A stretch of DNA of 64,000 nucleotides from Panorpa germanica (taxonomy: Eukaryota > Arthropoda > Insecta > Mecoptera > Panorpidae): contig OY783219.1 in NCBI GenBank assembly GCA_963678705.1, positions 1,240,001 through 1,304,000 of the forward strand. The letters run 5' to 3'. Below the pieces are notes generated by a model. It had not been told where the DNA came from. It did not search any database and was given only the letters and a program-made list of their open reading frames with translations. Shown here piece by piece: positions 42,883 through 55,140 of the stretch. The translations under genes were made by a program, and so were the position numbers. The first letter of the stretch is position 1, and each line of letters opens with the position of its first letter.

Positions 42883-44932
42883 GAAACTATATTTTTATAA
42901 ATGTTTTTTAGTATATGTAGTTGACAATTAGTAAATGGTATTTTATCTTTTATAAGATCTATCTAATCTATTATTTAACTAATGGCAATCTTCTATAGCA
43001 TTTAATCTATTTAAAAGGAAAACACAATTACCATATACACTATATTTGTTAAATAACATAATTCATTACATTCCACTAAATTAGTATCAAAATTGGATTA
43101 TGTATTTTTATAATATATTCATAAAGTTAGATATTTAAGTCAAAAATATTCAATAGAAATTATAAAGAATTAAAAGAAATTGGCATTTAAAATTAATTAA
43201 TTAATTTTTGTCCTTTTATAATAGAGCATAAGTAACTTTTCACCCTTTTTAGTTTTGTAAAGATCCTTTTTGCTGAATCATCTGGCACAGGTAATATGAT
43301 ATATCGTTAAACCGATTGAAATATTTGTGTCAATTAAATTATTTTTACAAATAAAATTTAAGTCATAAATTAGACTCATAATCAGTGTGTAGAATATCAT
43401 TTATATATCCTTACCATCATTTATGCGCAGTGGACTTAATGTGCACTTACGGTACTTTGTGCTGTGTAAAATTAATTAACTATCACTCAATTAATTCACT
43501 TTATTAAATAATAGCTTTATTATTTTGTATTCTAGTTCTACGTTACTTCTGGTATTTTATATGGTAATTATCTAGTAACTTGTATAAATCTTTGTTCTTA
43601 TATTTTATAAGTTCTTTCAAATATATCATAGTATCTTGCGAACGGAAGTTAGGGAAGTTTTTTAAGATAAAAGGTCACAGAGATAAAATCGAGTTTAGTA
43701 GATATTTTCCCTCCTAAGCTCTAAATGACATCCTGAGAGACATGTAGAGTTTATCGAAATTAGGTACAGTGAAAGAGTAGATAACTTTTATATGCAGAAC
43801 TATTGAAATAGTAGAATAGTTTGTATGTCTGTAGATGTGTGCAGTTTTTTGTAAATATCATAACGTAATAGCGTTTTGATACGGCGATTCGCGTACTATG
43901 TTAATTCCATTACCCTATCCGGACAAATTTTTACTGTATTTAGAAGAAATTTCATGTTGGACATTATTAAAGACAACATAAGGTTAAAGGTAAGATTTAA
44001 CACTTGCATAGCAATAATGAGTTATATCGCACCTTGTTGTGATTGTATTGAAACGATTGTGGACATTAAGATTATAATCAATGTGTTGATAGAGATGGTG
44101 GAGGAGTTAGACAAATAATTGGACAGGACGCAGTCTTTAAGGTTGAGAAACCTTTAATCGCCTCTATTGTTTCAGGAGAGGAGGATTTTATTTATGAGAC
44201 TTATATGTTGCATTTTTCTTTATTAAACTTTATATTGTTATAACACAATGTTGTGGGTACTTATTTTTCTATGCGGATTATTTACGCATGCGCATATACA
44301 TTTTTGATTACTTATTGAAACAATGACATTTTAAGAAGAAGAAGAAAATGATTTTAACAGAGTGTTGTGTGTGATACAAAGACATTTATTCCTTATTTTA
44401 ACTATTATAACAATATATCATGTTTCTTTTGTTTCTTATTTCATCAAATATAATTAATGTAAAATACTTAGTCAGTTGTTTATTGTTAAAGACCTCTTTC
44501 ATGCAGAACAGTCAGTATAAGCAAATCTGTTTTCCCGTTGAACATTTGTACAAACTTGCATAACTTTTAACCTAATTTAAAAAACATTTTAAAGAACAGA
44601 TACAAACGTCATAAATAATATGTTCAGTTTAAACACAACATTAAGTAAGATTTGTTTTTAATTAATATCAGGTAAATTTTGTGTAGGATGTAGACATTTT
44701 GTATCCATTCTTCCTTGACCATTCGATGATGTTAAGGTTTACTGAAATGTGGATGTTTAAGCTATTATTGGTGCTACCTATACTTGAAAATTAAAATTAA
44801 AAAATCTAATCGAAATAAAATAATATATATTTGATGAATCATATTTTATAACAATGTACATTACCTTGAATACGCTTTAGGCCCAATAAAATATTATTTG
44901 TGAGCCATCTGTTCAACAAATTAATAGACTTA
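42883..44932. other. Intergenic, no recognisable gene
   Basis: Long AT-rich stretch. A short open frame at 43876-44118 has no recognisable domain and no supporting signals. This is presumably the receptor gene's 5' flank plus unique sequence. Confidence 0.4.
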
Positions 44933-45471
44933 GGCCCGGTTTTATGGTTCGTCTTACTACCGAACTAAATAGCTAACTCCCGAATTAAACGAAAAATGGG
45001 TTTTATCATCAAGGATTAACGCTAACTCGGAACTAAAATCGCGGAGTAAGATATCCCGTCATAAATCAAGGTTTATATATTTAACCCGGGGTAAGTGTGC
45101 AACAGAGATAAAATATCATGCTATCTCAGCCAGTTTAGCTATCATTATTATAATATTTTAGGTTATAATATGAAATTATTGTTTATTATGAATTTTGTGA
45201 GTGACCATAATCAATTATCAATAACAGATGATGAGGAAGATCATCTATTATACAAATATAGTACTAAGTTGAGAAATCCGTCATTTTTAAAATGTTTTAA
45301 AACAATAATTAAACTGAATCTTGCTTTCCCATGGGTTTACAACTGTAAACAAATATTCGAATTTCCTAAAATATGGTTTACGTCTTTACTAACTAACCCG
45401 GGATTAAATTTGACTAAACTAACTCGGGGTTTCGTAACCCCGAAGTAAATAAAAAACCATAAAACCGGCCC
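44933..45471. mobile_element. PIF/Harbinger-type MITE (539 bp)
   Basis: TIRs GGCCCGGTTTTATGGTT at the left and AACCATAAAACCGGCCC at the right, flanked by the 3-bp duplication TTA (44930-44932 and 45472-45474). A 3-bp TWA duplication and GC-rich TIR starts suggest the PIF/Harbinger superfamily. An internal 117-codon frame (45095-45448) partly overlaps the right TIR region and has no recognisable domain. I regard it as incidental. Confidence 0.8.
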
Positions 45472-45723
45472 TTAATAGACTAACTAACCTATTGTCAATA
45501 GAAATCGCTACTAATTAGATCTCTGTTTCTTTTTTTAATTTATTGGGCTTTGGCTTATTCAGCCTTCTTGCCATCCTAAAATACAAATAAATATTACATT
45601 CTATAATATACTAGATTTTGGATTGTATTAATTTAAATTTTTTGCTAGGCTAAGAAATTTAAGTAAATAAAAAGATCAAGTATTTTTATGAATTTTTATT
45701 GGCCATGTATTTTGGCTGCACCT

Positions 45724-47849
45724 TCAGTGAAGCACAATGTGATAGACGACATTTTTCGTTTTATTTTCAGGCGCAAGAACAAGTAACGCAGATGGTCTTC
45801 CGACCCGTGAACATGCCACATATAATTGACCATTGGAGAAACATGGATTTTCTAGATTCAGACCACATTGGCCTTGTGATTTGTTAATGGTCATGGCGAA
45901 TGCAAGACGGATCGGAAATTGAAGTCGTTTAAACTCAAACGGCATATCGGTTGGGATCATCGGGTTCCTCGGAATGAGAACTTTCTCACCTTCGAATTTT
46001 CCTTTGAGTATCGTCGCGTAAATCACAATGTTCATCAATTTACTTACCACCAAACGCGTTCCGTTGCACAGTTTTGGTTGGTTTATGTTTCGAAGCATGA
46101 TTACTACGGAGCCAAGCTTTAGTCGTAAATTGTGCGGTGGTAAGCCAGGCACATCCAAGGAGTTTAAAAATTCAATTGGATAGTTGGTGGCACCATCTTC
46201 ATTTGTTACACAGTCAATAGATTTGAATGAATGCAGTGTACCAATGATCTCATTCTGAATTATGTAGTTTAAGTCATCTACATCTTTATTCTTAGCCGCC
46301 AAAATTGCTCGCTCACTCCACCATTCATTATTTTTGTGGTTAGTAATGATGTTTGGGAATACTTTGTTAATGAGTTCGTCTTTCGATGAGACAAAGTTAC
46401 AGAAATTCTGAGGAAATGAAATCAATCCGCTCGATTCGTTGACAGATACTCGACCAGCTCAGAGAAATCTTCAGCAGATGTATCGTTCAGCAATGCAACA
46501 CTCGTGTTTGTTGTCAGCTGAAGTTTCTTCACATAGCGCCATAGATTCGATGATTTAAGGCAAGCGTTTATTTCGTCGGCAGCAGTTGATCTTGGAATTA
46601 CTGGCAGTGTTTGGCGGAAATCGCCAGACAGTAAAATCATTGCGCCTCCAAAACATCTCGAGTCATTGCGTAGATCTTTCAATGTTCGGTTAAGGGCTTC
46701 CAATGCACGTTTATGCACCATTGTGCATTCGTCCCAGATTATGATATTCGATACAGATAAAACTTTGACCATTACGGAGTGTTTTGCAATATCACATGTT
46801 ATTTCTTCAATAGTTTGAAGATTTGAGGCAATTTTAATGCTGAATGAGCCGTACGGCATCCTTTTAACAATGTGGCTGCTATTCCAGAAGAACAAACTGC
46901 AACCGCAATGTTGGATCTCGCACGAACAGTGCCTAAAACTACTGACATAGGGATTGTCTTACCACTTCCACCATTTCCAATTATCAATTGCCTTCATTAA
47001 TGTATCATAAAGTTCATTGTGTAGGGGATTCAACATTCAACTACTAAATCTAATTCCTGGAGATCATATTCACGTTCCCGTTACAATCCTCGATTAAATG
47101 CGTCATTCATTTCACGATTTGGCGCTGGCATTCCTAACCTGACTAACAAACTACCGCACATGAGGTAACACATGTCTTCGGTCAAAAGCTCGATTATCTC
47201 CTCATTCATCTCAAGATCGGGATTTCTTGAACTGACACGAATTTGATGTAAAATATCTTCTGACATATTATTCTTGTATTTGTGCCACATTAGATGGGTT
47301 CGATGGAAAGCATGGCGAAATGATGATATCAAATAATGTGCGTATCTGACTTGGAGATGCAAAGATAACTACTTCAACGGTTGTCGTATCTCAATGGGTA
47401 TCGATTTCTAGTAAATTGAGTTCTTCACATGCAGCAGGATATGTTGGAAATATTGTACCATTAACAGTCCGTAGTGACTCAAATGACGTTGGCCCACGCA
47501 CATTTACCAGCAACAACCGCAAATAGAAGCATTCATCATTCTTTGGATGAATTGTATAGATACGACCAAAAGCATCAGTAGAACGCACATCCGGATAACC
47601 AGTAACCGCACCGCCTTGCTGCCATCGTTGAAAATTCTTCGATGAAGCATTCCAAGTGTAATAACGTGGCATATCCGAGTAAAGGAAAGTTCGTGCAAAC
47701 GGATCGCTTTGGCAGATCGCAAAGAAACTGGTCAATGTTGTCGCTGGAGGTGTTTCAGCACGTTGAACATCATTCGAAGCCGTGAAATATACTCGTTGGC
47801 CATTCTCCGGATGCACAGCCAAATGCACAACAGTAGGATGACGTTCGTG
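45724..47849 (-). pseudogene. Helitron RepHel, helicase part, multiply frameshifted
   Basis: Minus-strand order: HERHPTVVHLAVHPENGQRV and the Helitron-specific region with NDECFYLRLLLVNVRGPTSF (47849 to about 47391). Then MSEDILHQIRVSSRNPDLEM (47362-47081) and Walker A GNGGSGKT (46987 downward). Walker B IIIWDECTMVHKRALEAL and GDFRQTLPVIPRS follow (46895-46422). The C-terminal part has INKSQGQ and YVACSRVGRPSAL (46425-45724). At least three frame changes separate these blocks. The 3' terminus with hairpin and CTRR was not found left of 45724. The gene continues on the far side of the LTR element at 54856. Confidence 0.88.
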
Positions 47850-47854
47850 AATAG

Positions 47855-48145
47855 AATTAAAGTTTGAGTAATTTAGACTTTAATAAAAAAACAATTTATT
47901 TTAGTTTTACTTAAATAATATTTATTTGATTCAATTACTAACTGCGCGATGCAGTTTATACATGAACTCAAATGGTGAGCCAGCTAATTACTATCTGCAC
48001 GATGCAGATTATACATAAACTTGAACTAATTAGATTAAGATTAACATATTACTTATATACTATTTTATTATCTCTAGAGTGCGTGGTCAGCAAAGATACT
48101 GAAGAGACATTGTTAGTTTGTGTCGTATGGAATGTGTGTTATAAC
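47855..48145 (-). repeat. 3' LTR of the errantivirus-type element
   Basis: Pairs with 54560-54850. Inside it two ~36-bp imperfect tandem units, centred on GCGATGCAGTTTATACAT and GCACGATGCAGATTATACAT, occur side by side. The internal side is bordered by the polypurine tract. Confidence 0.93.
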
Positions 48146-48167
48146 ACCTCCCCTATAAGATAAAATC

Positions 48168-49907
48168 TTATGCTTCAAATGTAGCAAAAGGTTTTTGCAA
48201 CTCTTCAATATTTTTGCTATCTATTTCTTGTGCATTTTCATTTTTTATTATTTTTATTTTTCTAAAATATTTGATTATCTTATATACTACAATAGTAATT
48301 ATTATGAATAATATAGGTAATAATGTATAATTAATTATGTGCACATAGTCTGAGATTTTTCTGTCATCGAAGTCTTCAGGTAGTAGGGCTATGGTGGTCT
48401 GTAGCTTGTCTACGTTGCCCAGGTCCAGGTGTTTTAGGTTGGTCACGGTAGAGATGTTTAGGTGTTTGTTTTGGATCTCTGGTATTTTCGGCAGGGAAAT
48501 GGTGTTCCAAGCTTCGACTTTCTCTTCTATATCCATGTATTGAAGAGTATTATCTGAAACAGAAAATTGACAATCTCGTGCAAGGTGTATTATATACGTT
48601 TCTTGTAGACGTATGTCACGTTGGCTGCTGCATATTAAGGTGCCACTGGTTTCGTCATTTGTGATTAACATCCAGGTGTTGAATTCGATGTTCTGGATCT
48701 TGATGCCGGTTAGAGAAATCACTAAGGGTTGACACTTGCTGGTTGGCTGGTTTTGAATTAGTTCTATCTCGCAGGTGGTTTCCTCGATGTTGAGTGGTTC
48801 GCTAAGCTTGCATAGGAATTGATTGTTATATATTTCTTTGCAGGGTGCATTAAAATCTACATGTTTATACTCATTCACAATGGTGTATTGGGTTCTGGGA
48901 ATAATCATTTGAAATTTATTGTTATAAGGTATGGGGATTGGATATAGTTTATAATACGTAAATATATTAGGGTTTACTAGTGGTATATTTATTACAAAAA
49001 CGATTAAGTTTTTATTGGTGTATGCTTTGACTTTGCTAATAGTTTCATATTGTTGAATGTTCTCTGATGTAATATCGTAAGGCAGTTTGATATGTTTGGT
49101 TGTATCAACATGTTCCTTTATTGCTTGTAATTCTGCTAATAGGTGATCAGGTTCCAAGATTGAACCACTAAGCGTGTTCAGTTTAGCGAATGTTATGTCA
49201 GTTTCAATGGTTCTTAGTAGGTGCAAAAGTAATTGCATTGATTGACTGACAAGTCCGATCGATTCTGTTATAAAGATGTTAAATACTTGGTGTTGGAGTT
49301 TATCGATATCGTTCATTAGGAATTTGGTACGTTTATCTAGTTCTTCTTGATTAGAATCAATGGTGTGTAGGGCCGATTTAAATTGATCGAGTATATCGTT
49401 TGTTAATTTTATTTGTTTAGATATAGCTTTATTTAGAGTTTCTTGTTTATTATCAAGTGTTTCCAGGGCTTAATTTATACGCTCGCCGTCGTTAGCGTCT
49501 AGGTTTCCACCGATTGCTTTCCAAACAGTACCTAAGCCATCTATGAAGCCTCTTTTTTCTCTTCGAGTTGGGAGAATTTGTTTAAATTTTCTACTTATTT
49601 CCATATCCAGGATGTCCATTACAGCAGTGCTGTGCCCATAGGTTGTAAATTTCTTTTTTTCTAATTTCGTTTTAATATCTTCTCTAGTCAGGTGTACGTG
49701 GTTATAATATTTTATTAAGGGGTCCAAATCTATTTTCTTGACTAAAGTCCAATATTCCTTGATGTTTTGGGCTGTTCCTAGTTGCACAGGATATAATCCT
49801 GGGTTATCAGTGATTTTAATAATTCGGCATTCATTAATATCGCTGGTGTTGGTTGCGGTGATGATCCTGCAACAATCAGGATTTCTTAGTACTTGATCGT
49901 GTTTTTA
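48168..49907 (-). pseudogene. Envelope (baculovirus F-like) gene, one in-frame stop, 5' end missing
   Basis: The open frame runs from about 49907, without a proper start or signal peptide, to 48168. It is interrupted by a TAA at 49470-49472. A furin-like site RREKR is followed by GFIDGLGTVWKAIGG, the cleavage and fusion-peptide region of errantivirus and baculovirus F-type fusion proteins. The long ectodomain contains paired cysteines. A transmembrane helix, YTLLPILFIIITIVVYKI, is followed by a charged ~35-residue cytoplasmic tail. The stop lies just after the fusion-peptide region. The absent signal peptide and the stop make a functional envelope unlikely. Confidence 0.85.
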
Positions 49908-49974
49908 ATATATTTATTTATAATTAATTAATAAATAAATAATTCATTTGTATTTCGGGATTTGAGTGCATGAT

Positions 49975-50541
49975 GTATTTGTGCTTTGTAGGCCCGTGTC
50001 GTTTAAATACTTCTAGGACCTCTTCTTTTGTTCTATTAAAAAGTCCTTGTGCTATAGGGGGCATCCGTATTATTAATTCGGTTGGTGAATTTTCAAATTT
50101 TTTTAGAAATTCGGAAAGTTTGTCCAGGCAGTTTTGTTGATTGCAGACTGGATTTATTGTGTGTCCAAATGTTCTTCCTCGCGTGAGTTTATATGGGCCC
50201 TCTACGAGGTTTAACCTCTAATAATATTAGTTCTTTTAGCTTTATTTAATGCTAATTGCTATTAACTTTGCGAATCCGTTGTAGTATCTTGGTTTTTCGT
50301 CTCTGGGGTTGAATTTGTCGTGAACGAGGTGTAGAATATAATCTGTCTTAGATTTATCGACATGTAGTGTAGTGCGTTCGAATAGGACGTTAATTCTTTT
50401 CTCATTAAATTCCTTTGGAGTTGGGTTTTTCATTTTGGTTTTTTCTTTGTTATCTACAAGTAGTGTAGTGCATTCGAATAGTACGTTACTTCCTTCTTCG
50501 TTAAGTTCGTTTGAAGTTGGGTTTTTCATTTTGGTTTTCAC
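49975..50541 (-). pseudogene. Errantivirus inter-pol/env region with a duplicated motif
   Basis: The segment at about 49975-50215 stays open on the minus strand (CNQQNCLDKLSEFLKKF, ELIIRMPPIAQGLFNRT). It looks coding, but I cannot name it. The adjacent 99-codon frame 50242-50541 begins with two tandem copies of a ~29-residue unit (KTKMKNPTSNEL...NVLFECTTL and KTKMKNPTPKEF...NVLFERTTL). It then reads TDYILHLVHDKFNPRDEKPR. The duplication is visible in DNA at about 50372-50550. Confidence 0.45.
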
Positions 50542-50774
50542 TAGGTTATCTACATGTGTTTCTCTTAATTTTTTAATTTTTTAGATCTTCTATTTTAGCT
50601 ATATAGGTATCGGATACTTCTAGTACTTTAAAGGGTCCTGTGTTCATTATTCGGCTTTTACCCTGTTTTGATTTAGTGTTGAGGTATACGATATCTCCTT
50701 GTTTTACGTTTGGGTCTTTAACAGTAGCATTTCTCTTATTAATGACATGTTCTTTTCGATTTGCATTTATTTCT

Positions 50775-51470
50775 TTAATTTTTGAGTATAGGGTGAGTTT
50801 TTATTTTTATGATTTTGGGTGTATAAGTCCATGAGTGTTTTGTCATAATCCATAAGCAATACTGACTTGGTTTGTATGCTGTACTGAAATGTGGGGTTTC
50901 GTTATATCCTATAATAGCATATTTCATGATTGATTCGGGTGTAAGATCATGTTTATGTTTCACTATACGATATAGTTCTAGTATCGTGGAATGTGCTCGT
51001 TCTATTGGAGAATTACTTTCATGTCTGTATGGTGTTGTTATATGAATTTTAATTTTATATAATTCTTGTAATTCTTTGATGAGATTATTTGAGAATTCAG
51101 TTATATTTGTATATTTTTTAATATTATTTGTAATATGATTGGGTATGCCGTGGTGTGAGAAATACGTTATTAGTTTATCGGCAATTTCTGTGGATGACCT
51201 ATTGGCGATTTTGTATGCCTGTGTGTATTTTGAAAATACATCTATTATAGTAAGGAATTGGGTATTGTCTATACCAAACGTATCTATATGTAATTTCTCA
51301 AAAGGTCTCTCAGGTGTTTCGGTATTATTTAGCGGCGCTCTAATTGGTTTTCTATTATATTTGCACTGTTTACATGTGCTGCAGTTATTGATGAAGTTTT
51401 CAACATCTTTTCGTAGACTAGACCACGTATATCTTTCGCAAATTAGTTTATATGTGGCGTTTATTACTTA
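50775..51470 (-). pseudogene. Errantivirus integrase fragment lacking a catalytic aspartate
   Basis: One open minus-strand frame carries ICERYTWSSLRKDVENFINN, the CSTCKQC zinc-binding cysteines, the first catalytic aspartate in HIDTFGID, and the glutamate in SPIERAHSTILELY. The second aspartate, normally in a TDNG-type strand, is replaced: the local sequence is GIPNHITNNIKKYTN. The ATG at 50961-50963 is only an internal methionine. No RT or RNase H is recognisable upstream. The protein would not be catalytic. Confidence 0.75.
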
Positions 51471-51499
51471 ATTACTTGCTGATTCTGATTATTACTCTG

Positions 51500-51830
51500 G
51501 TGGTTCTTTTACTTAAAAAAAAAAAAATTCTATGTTTTTATTCCGCTATTGCCATGTTTTTTGTTAGTGTTCATATATACTGTGTCTTCTTGTGCTACCT
51601 TTGGATTTTTAACAATAGCTTTAATCATGATAATAACTTGTGCTGTCTGTATTTATTTCCTAAACTTTATGCAGATAAAATTGCTATTTTATTTTTGTGT
51701 TTTTCAATGTGTTAGTATATGGGTTATCATAGTAGCTGAATTAGAAATGCTGACTTAGTTTGTTAATGTAGCATTATCTTTTGTACTGGAGTATGGGGTT
51801 TCATTACAATGCGTTTAATGAGTTTTTATT
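51500..51830 (-). pseudogene. Second, more decayed copy of the integrase C-terminal region
   Basis: The plus-strand text near 51560-51660 parallels 50670-50780 (for example 'tggatttttaacaatagctttaatcatg' beside 'gggtctttaacagtagcatttctcttat'). The text near 51760-51830 parallels 50865-50930 ('tatggggtttcattacaat' beside 'tgtggggtttcgttatatc'). Copies are diverged and not adjacent in simple order. The interval 51830-52360 shows no coding signal and stands where protease and RT should be. Confidence 0.5.
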
Positions 51831-52360
51831 TTTTTGTGTAGTTTTTGTTAATGTAGATATTAATAGGTCGTGTTTCTTTATTTTAATTTAAATAATTTGG
51901 TCTTTTCATTAATTTTAATAATTTTAACTCCGTTGGTGTTTGTATCGAAATAGTCATTTTATTATTATTTGATGTCGCTTGATTTGTATGTTTTTATGTT
52001 TGTTGTATGTTTATAGGTTTTACTGCTGGTGATAACCAATGTTCATGCGATTTTCTGCATTAAGGTGGTTGTTTCCGATTCTCAATTCGTTTCATAATTT
52101 TTTTTTGTCTGTTCTGTTTTGTAAATGTGTTGGTTGTTCTGTATAATTATTTTAATAGTTCATACAATTTTCATTATTAAGGTGGTTGTTCGTTTTAGGG
52201 TTTTACTATTTTTAGTTTTTAAATTTCGGGGTTAAATATATTATATAGTCCGGTTGGTTTGGTTGCTTGCGGTTGCGTATTTGAATTGTTAAGGTTCAGG
52301 TAGAAATTTTAATTTTTCGGAAAGTATTGAAGACTTTTTGTCAAGTTGATACTTCGTCAT

Positions 52361-53914
52361 CTATTCATCTATCCAGTTATTATTTTTATTTCCTTTGGTT
52401 CCATATAGTTGCTTTAGTTGTGCCGAATTTCTAATCTTCTGTCCACGAATTATTTCTTTTCTGTGATCATTTATCCACAAAGTGTGTGCCTCGTTTTCTG
52501 AATCTTCTTGTTTTTCTGGTATGCATTTAGCTTTGTTTCTTTTTTTCTTTTCAATTTTTTCTTTTATTTTAAAATTTTGATTTTTATTATTTCCTGCTTT
52601 TCCTTGCTTTATATTGTGTAATTTTTTTACTTCAGAATATTGCATATTTTGTTTTTCTGGGTTTTCTTGGTTGATGTTTTGTTGCTTCACTATTTCAAGT
52701 TCTTGTACAGTTTGCTTTTCTGTTACTTGTCTGATTTTTTGTTGATTTTTTACTTTAAAATCTAGAAATCTAGAAGGATTTTTTGATTGTTGCTTAACAT
52801 TTTGTTGATTTTGTATTTCGAAATGTTGTGAATTTTGATTCTCTGATTCTTGTTTCATATTTTGCTGATTTTCTACTTTGAAATCTTGCATGTTCTGATC
52901 TTCTGTGTTTTGTTTGACGCTTATTTTTCCTTGCTTCATTTTTACTTTAACAATTGTCTTTTTCTTTACTTCTGTTTTGGTAAACTCTTCAAGTTCTTTT
53001 TCCTTTTCATCTGTATTCAGAACTTCTTCTGAATTATTCTGGCTTTGTATTTTAATATTTGTGGGCACATTGTTTGCCATTTCTTTTTGTAATTTGATAT
53101 CGTTTTTATTTTCATTTGTTTCTGTGTCCCGTTTTTCTTCTGAATTTTGGTTTTGTATTTTGATTTCTGTACTCTCGTTGTTTATGATTACTTCTTGTAG
53201 TTCCGTCCGTACATTGTCTATTTCTTTATTCTCAATGGTTTGTTCGATTATTGTTTCACACGGTTTTTGTGTTGACGGCTCTGTTTGAAAATCTTGTGTG
53301 TTCTTCACTTGTTGTTGGTGAGGGTGGTTATATTCCTCGTTAGTATGGATTTCGTGGTTCGTCATATCTTCTATTATTAATTCTAGAAGCTCATTCATTG
53401 TGTTAGGATTTTGGCGTCTTAATTTACATCCAAGGGGATCGTTCAGCTCTTTTATGAAATCTTTCACCATCAGGGAATCATGATGTTTTGCCAGTGATCT
53501 CATATTTAAAGATGTTTTATTGTGAAGTGTGTTCAAAACATTAAAGTTGTTTAGTGATTCTAAACATCTAAAGTAATAAGTAATAACTTTCTCATTAGGC
53601 TTTCGTTTAAGTGTTGTTGTATCCGGGATATGGCTGCGGTTTTTAGTATAACTATTTATTAAAATAGTTTTTAATTTCTTCCATGTATTAATATGTTTAT
53701 TCTTTATTAAACTTGCTGCGTCTCCAATCATCTTGCTTTTTATAGCTGAGAGCAATAGACCGTTATTCCTAATAGCTTCTTTTTTATCTTAATTTTTACC
53801 GGGGAATATGGCAAAATTATCTATGATCACTTCGCAATCTTCTATAAAATTCGTCAGCGAATTGTTTCCATTATATTCCTTTACATAATTTAGATAAATA
53901 TGGAATGTCTCCAT
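52361..53914 (-). pseudogene. Errantivirus gag with repetitive C-terminal half, one in-frame stop
   Basis: ATG at 53912-53914 (METFHIYLNYVKEY), then DCEVIIDNFAIFPG, an in-frame TAA near 53788, and an open frame to 52361. The N-terminal part has the helical gag pattern (IKSKMIGDAASLI...NTWKKLKTILINSYT...YYFRCLESLNNF). From about residue 170 of the downstream frame the protein becomes low-complexity, with a recurring ~22-residue unit built on QNQQNVKQ and ENQN. No zinc knuckle is visible. Length is near that of errantivirus Gag. Confidence 0.75.
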
Positions 53915-54559
53915 TTTGATTTATAGTGTAACTTTTATTTAAGAAAAGTTATTTTGTAAACATTTTATTTTTAAAAATTATTATTATTATATAGTTAATT
54001 TGCAAGTATTTTATTATATTACATTATAGTATTACTTTTGATATTTTTATTTTTTATTAGGCCTATATAAGCGATTTATATTCCTTTTTAGAAAATTATT
54101 ATTTAATTATTGTATTACGTTGCGTAATTTATATTTTATTTTAATATTATTTTTAATATTTGGTAGGCCTGTATAAGCGATTTATACTCCTTTTAAAATT
54201 TAATACCTGTTTTAGGCCTGTATAAACGATTTATACTCCTTTTTAAACAGGAAATATTATTGTAAAAATAATAATAATTTTTGGTTTTGGGAAGTGTGAA
54301 TATAGAAAGGAAATATGAATGAGTAGTCACATTACGATTATCACCGCGATGCCTTGCGAGATCTTCATGTCCATATGCTGCTGCTAGTGGGTCGATGAGC
54401 CTCGGAGCACTTCAATTTCTGTTTCTATTTCACTCCACTATTTATTAAGTTCACTTTATTTTTTAACTTTATTTTTGTAGTTTTCGAAATATTAAGTTAA
54501 CCATAAAAATGGAAAAATTTACAGCGATTGTAATTCCTTAATATCCGTACGACTGCGCC

Positions 54560-54850
54560 AATTGAAGTTTGAGTAATTTAGACTTTAATAAAAAAACAAT
54601 TTATTTTAGTTTTACTTAAATAATATTTATTTGATTCAATTACTAACTGCGCGATGCAGTTTATACATGAACTCAAATGGTGAGCCAGCTAATTACTATC
54701 TGCACGATGCAGATTATACATAAACTTGAACTAATTAGATTAAGATTAACATATTACTTATATACTATTTTATTATCTCTAGAGTGCGTGGTCAGCAAAG
54801 ATACTGAAGAGACATTGTTAGTTTGTGTCGTATGGAATGTGTGTTATAAC
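54560..54850 (-). repeat. 5' LTR of the errantivirus-type element
   Basis: Near-identical to 47855-48145. The primer-binding site complementary to tRNA-Ser adjoins it at about 54550-54560 on the minus strand. Confidence 0.93.
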
Positions 54851-54855
54851 AATAG

Positions 54856-55015
54856 GGAATTCGAATATACGCCAAAACGCTTCGTTGCAGTTCACATACC
54901 GACCAACTTGATAGCGCGCAATTTCATCGTTGGTATTGGAGGTTTGGATGCCAAAAACCACCATATCGCTGCCTTTCGTTACATATTTGCAGATGTATTT
55001 TAACAATATTATAGG
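54856..55015 (-). pseudogene. Helitron Rep C-terminal fragment, continuation across the LTR element
   Basis: The minus-strand frame contains KYICKYVTKGSD, the two-tyrosine motif 3 of the Helitron HUH Rep, then ARYQVGRYVNCNEAFWRIFEFPI. This joins directly to HERHPTVVHLAVH at 47849 when the LTR element and one target duplication are ignored. Sequence upstream of about 55015 is not Helitron-like, so HUH motifs 1 and 2 are lost. Confidence 0.85.
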
Positions 55016-55140
55016 TGTAATAATAAAAATTAAAAAAAACTTAGGTTTTATATTTAAATAAAATAATTTATTAATATAATATAATAAATAATATAATATA
55101 ATAAATATATTTATGATTTTATGATCTTGTATTATATTAA

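Larger units (their letters stand above)
47855..54850 (-). mobile_element. Errantivirus-type Gypsy element, young but defective (7.0 kb)
   Basis: Two 291-bp LTRs (47855-48145, 54560-54850) appear to differ at one position. They are flanked by a 5-bp duplication AATAG (47850-47854, 54851-54855) within the Helitron. On the minus strand the primer-binding site TGGCGCAGTCG next to the 5' LTR matches a tRNA-Ser 3' end, as in the 17.6/297 group. A polypurine tract AGGGGAGGT precedes the 3' LTR. Gene order is gag, remnant pol (integrase only) and env. Protease, reverse transcriptase and RNase H are absent. gag and env each have an in-frame stop. It must have moved in trans, or it decayed unusually fast after insertion. 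Confidence 0.92.

Noticed and set aside
45095..45448. 117-codon frame as a host gene
   Set aside because: It lies wholly inside a MITE with TIRs and a TTA duplication, and shows no recognisable domain.
52850..53288. Phe/Ser-rich plus-strand frames as membrane proteins
   Set aside because: They are antisense shadows of the low-complexity gag repeat region.
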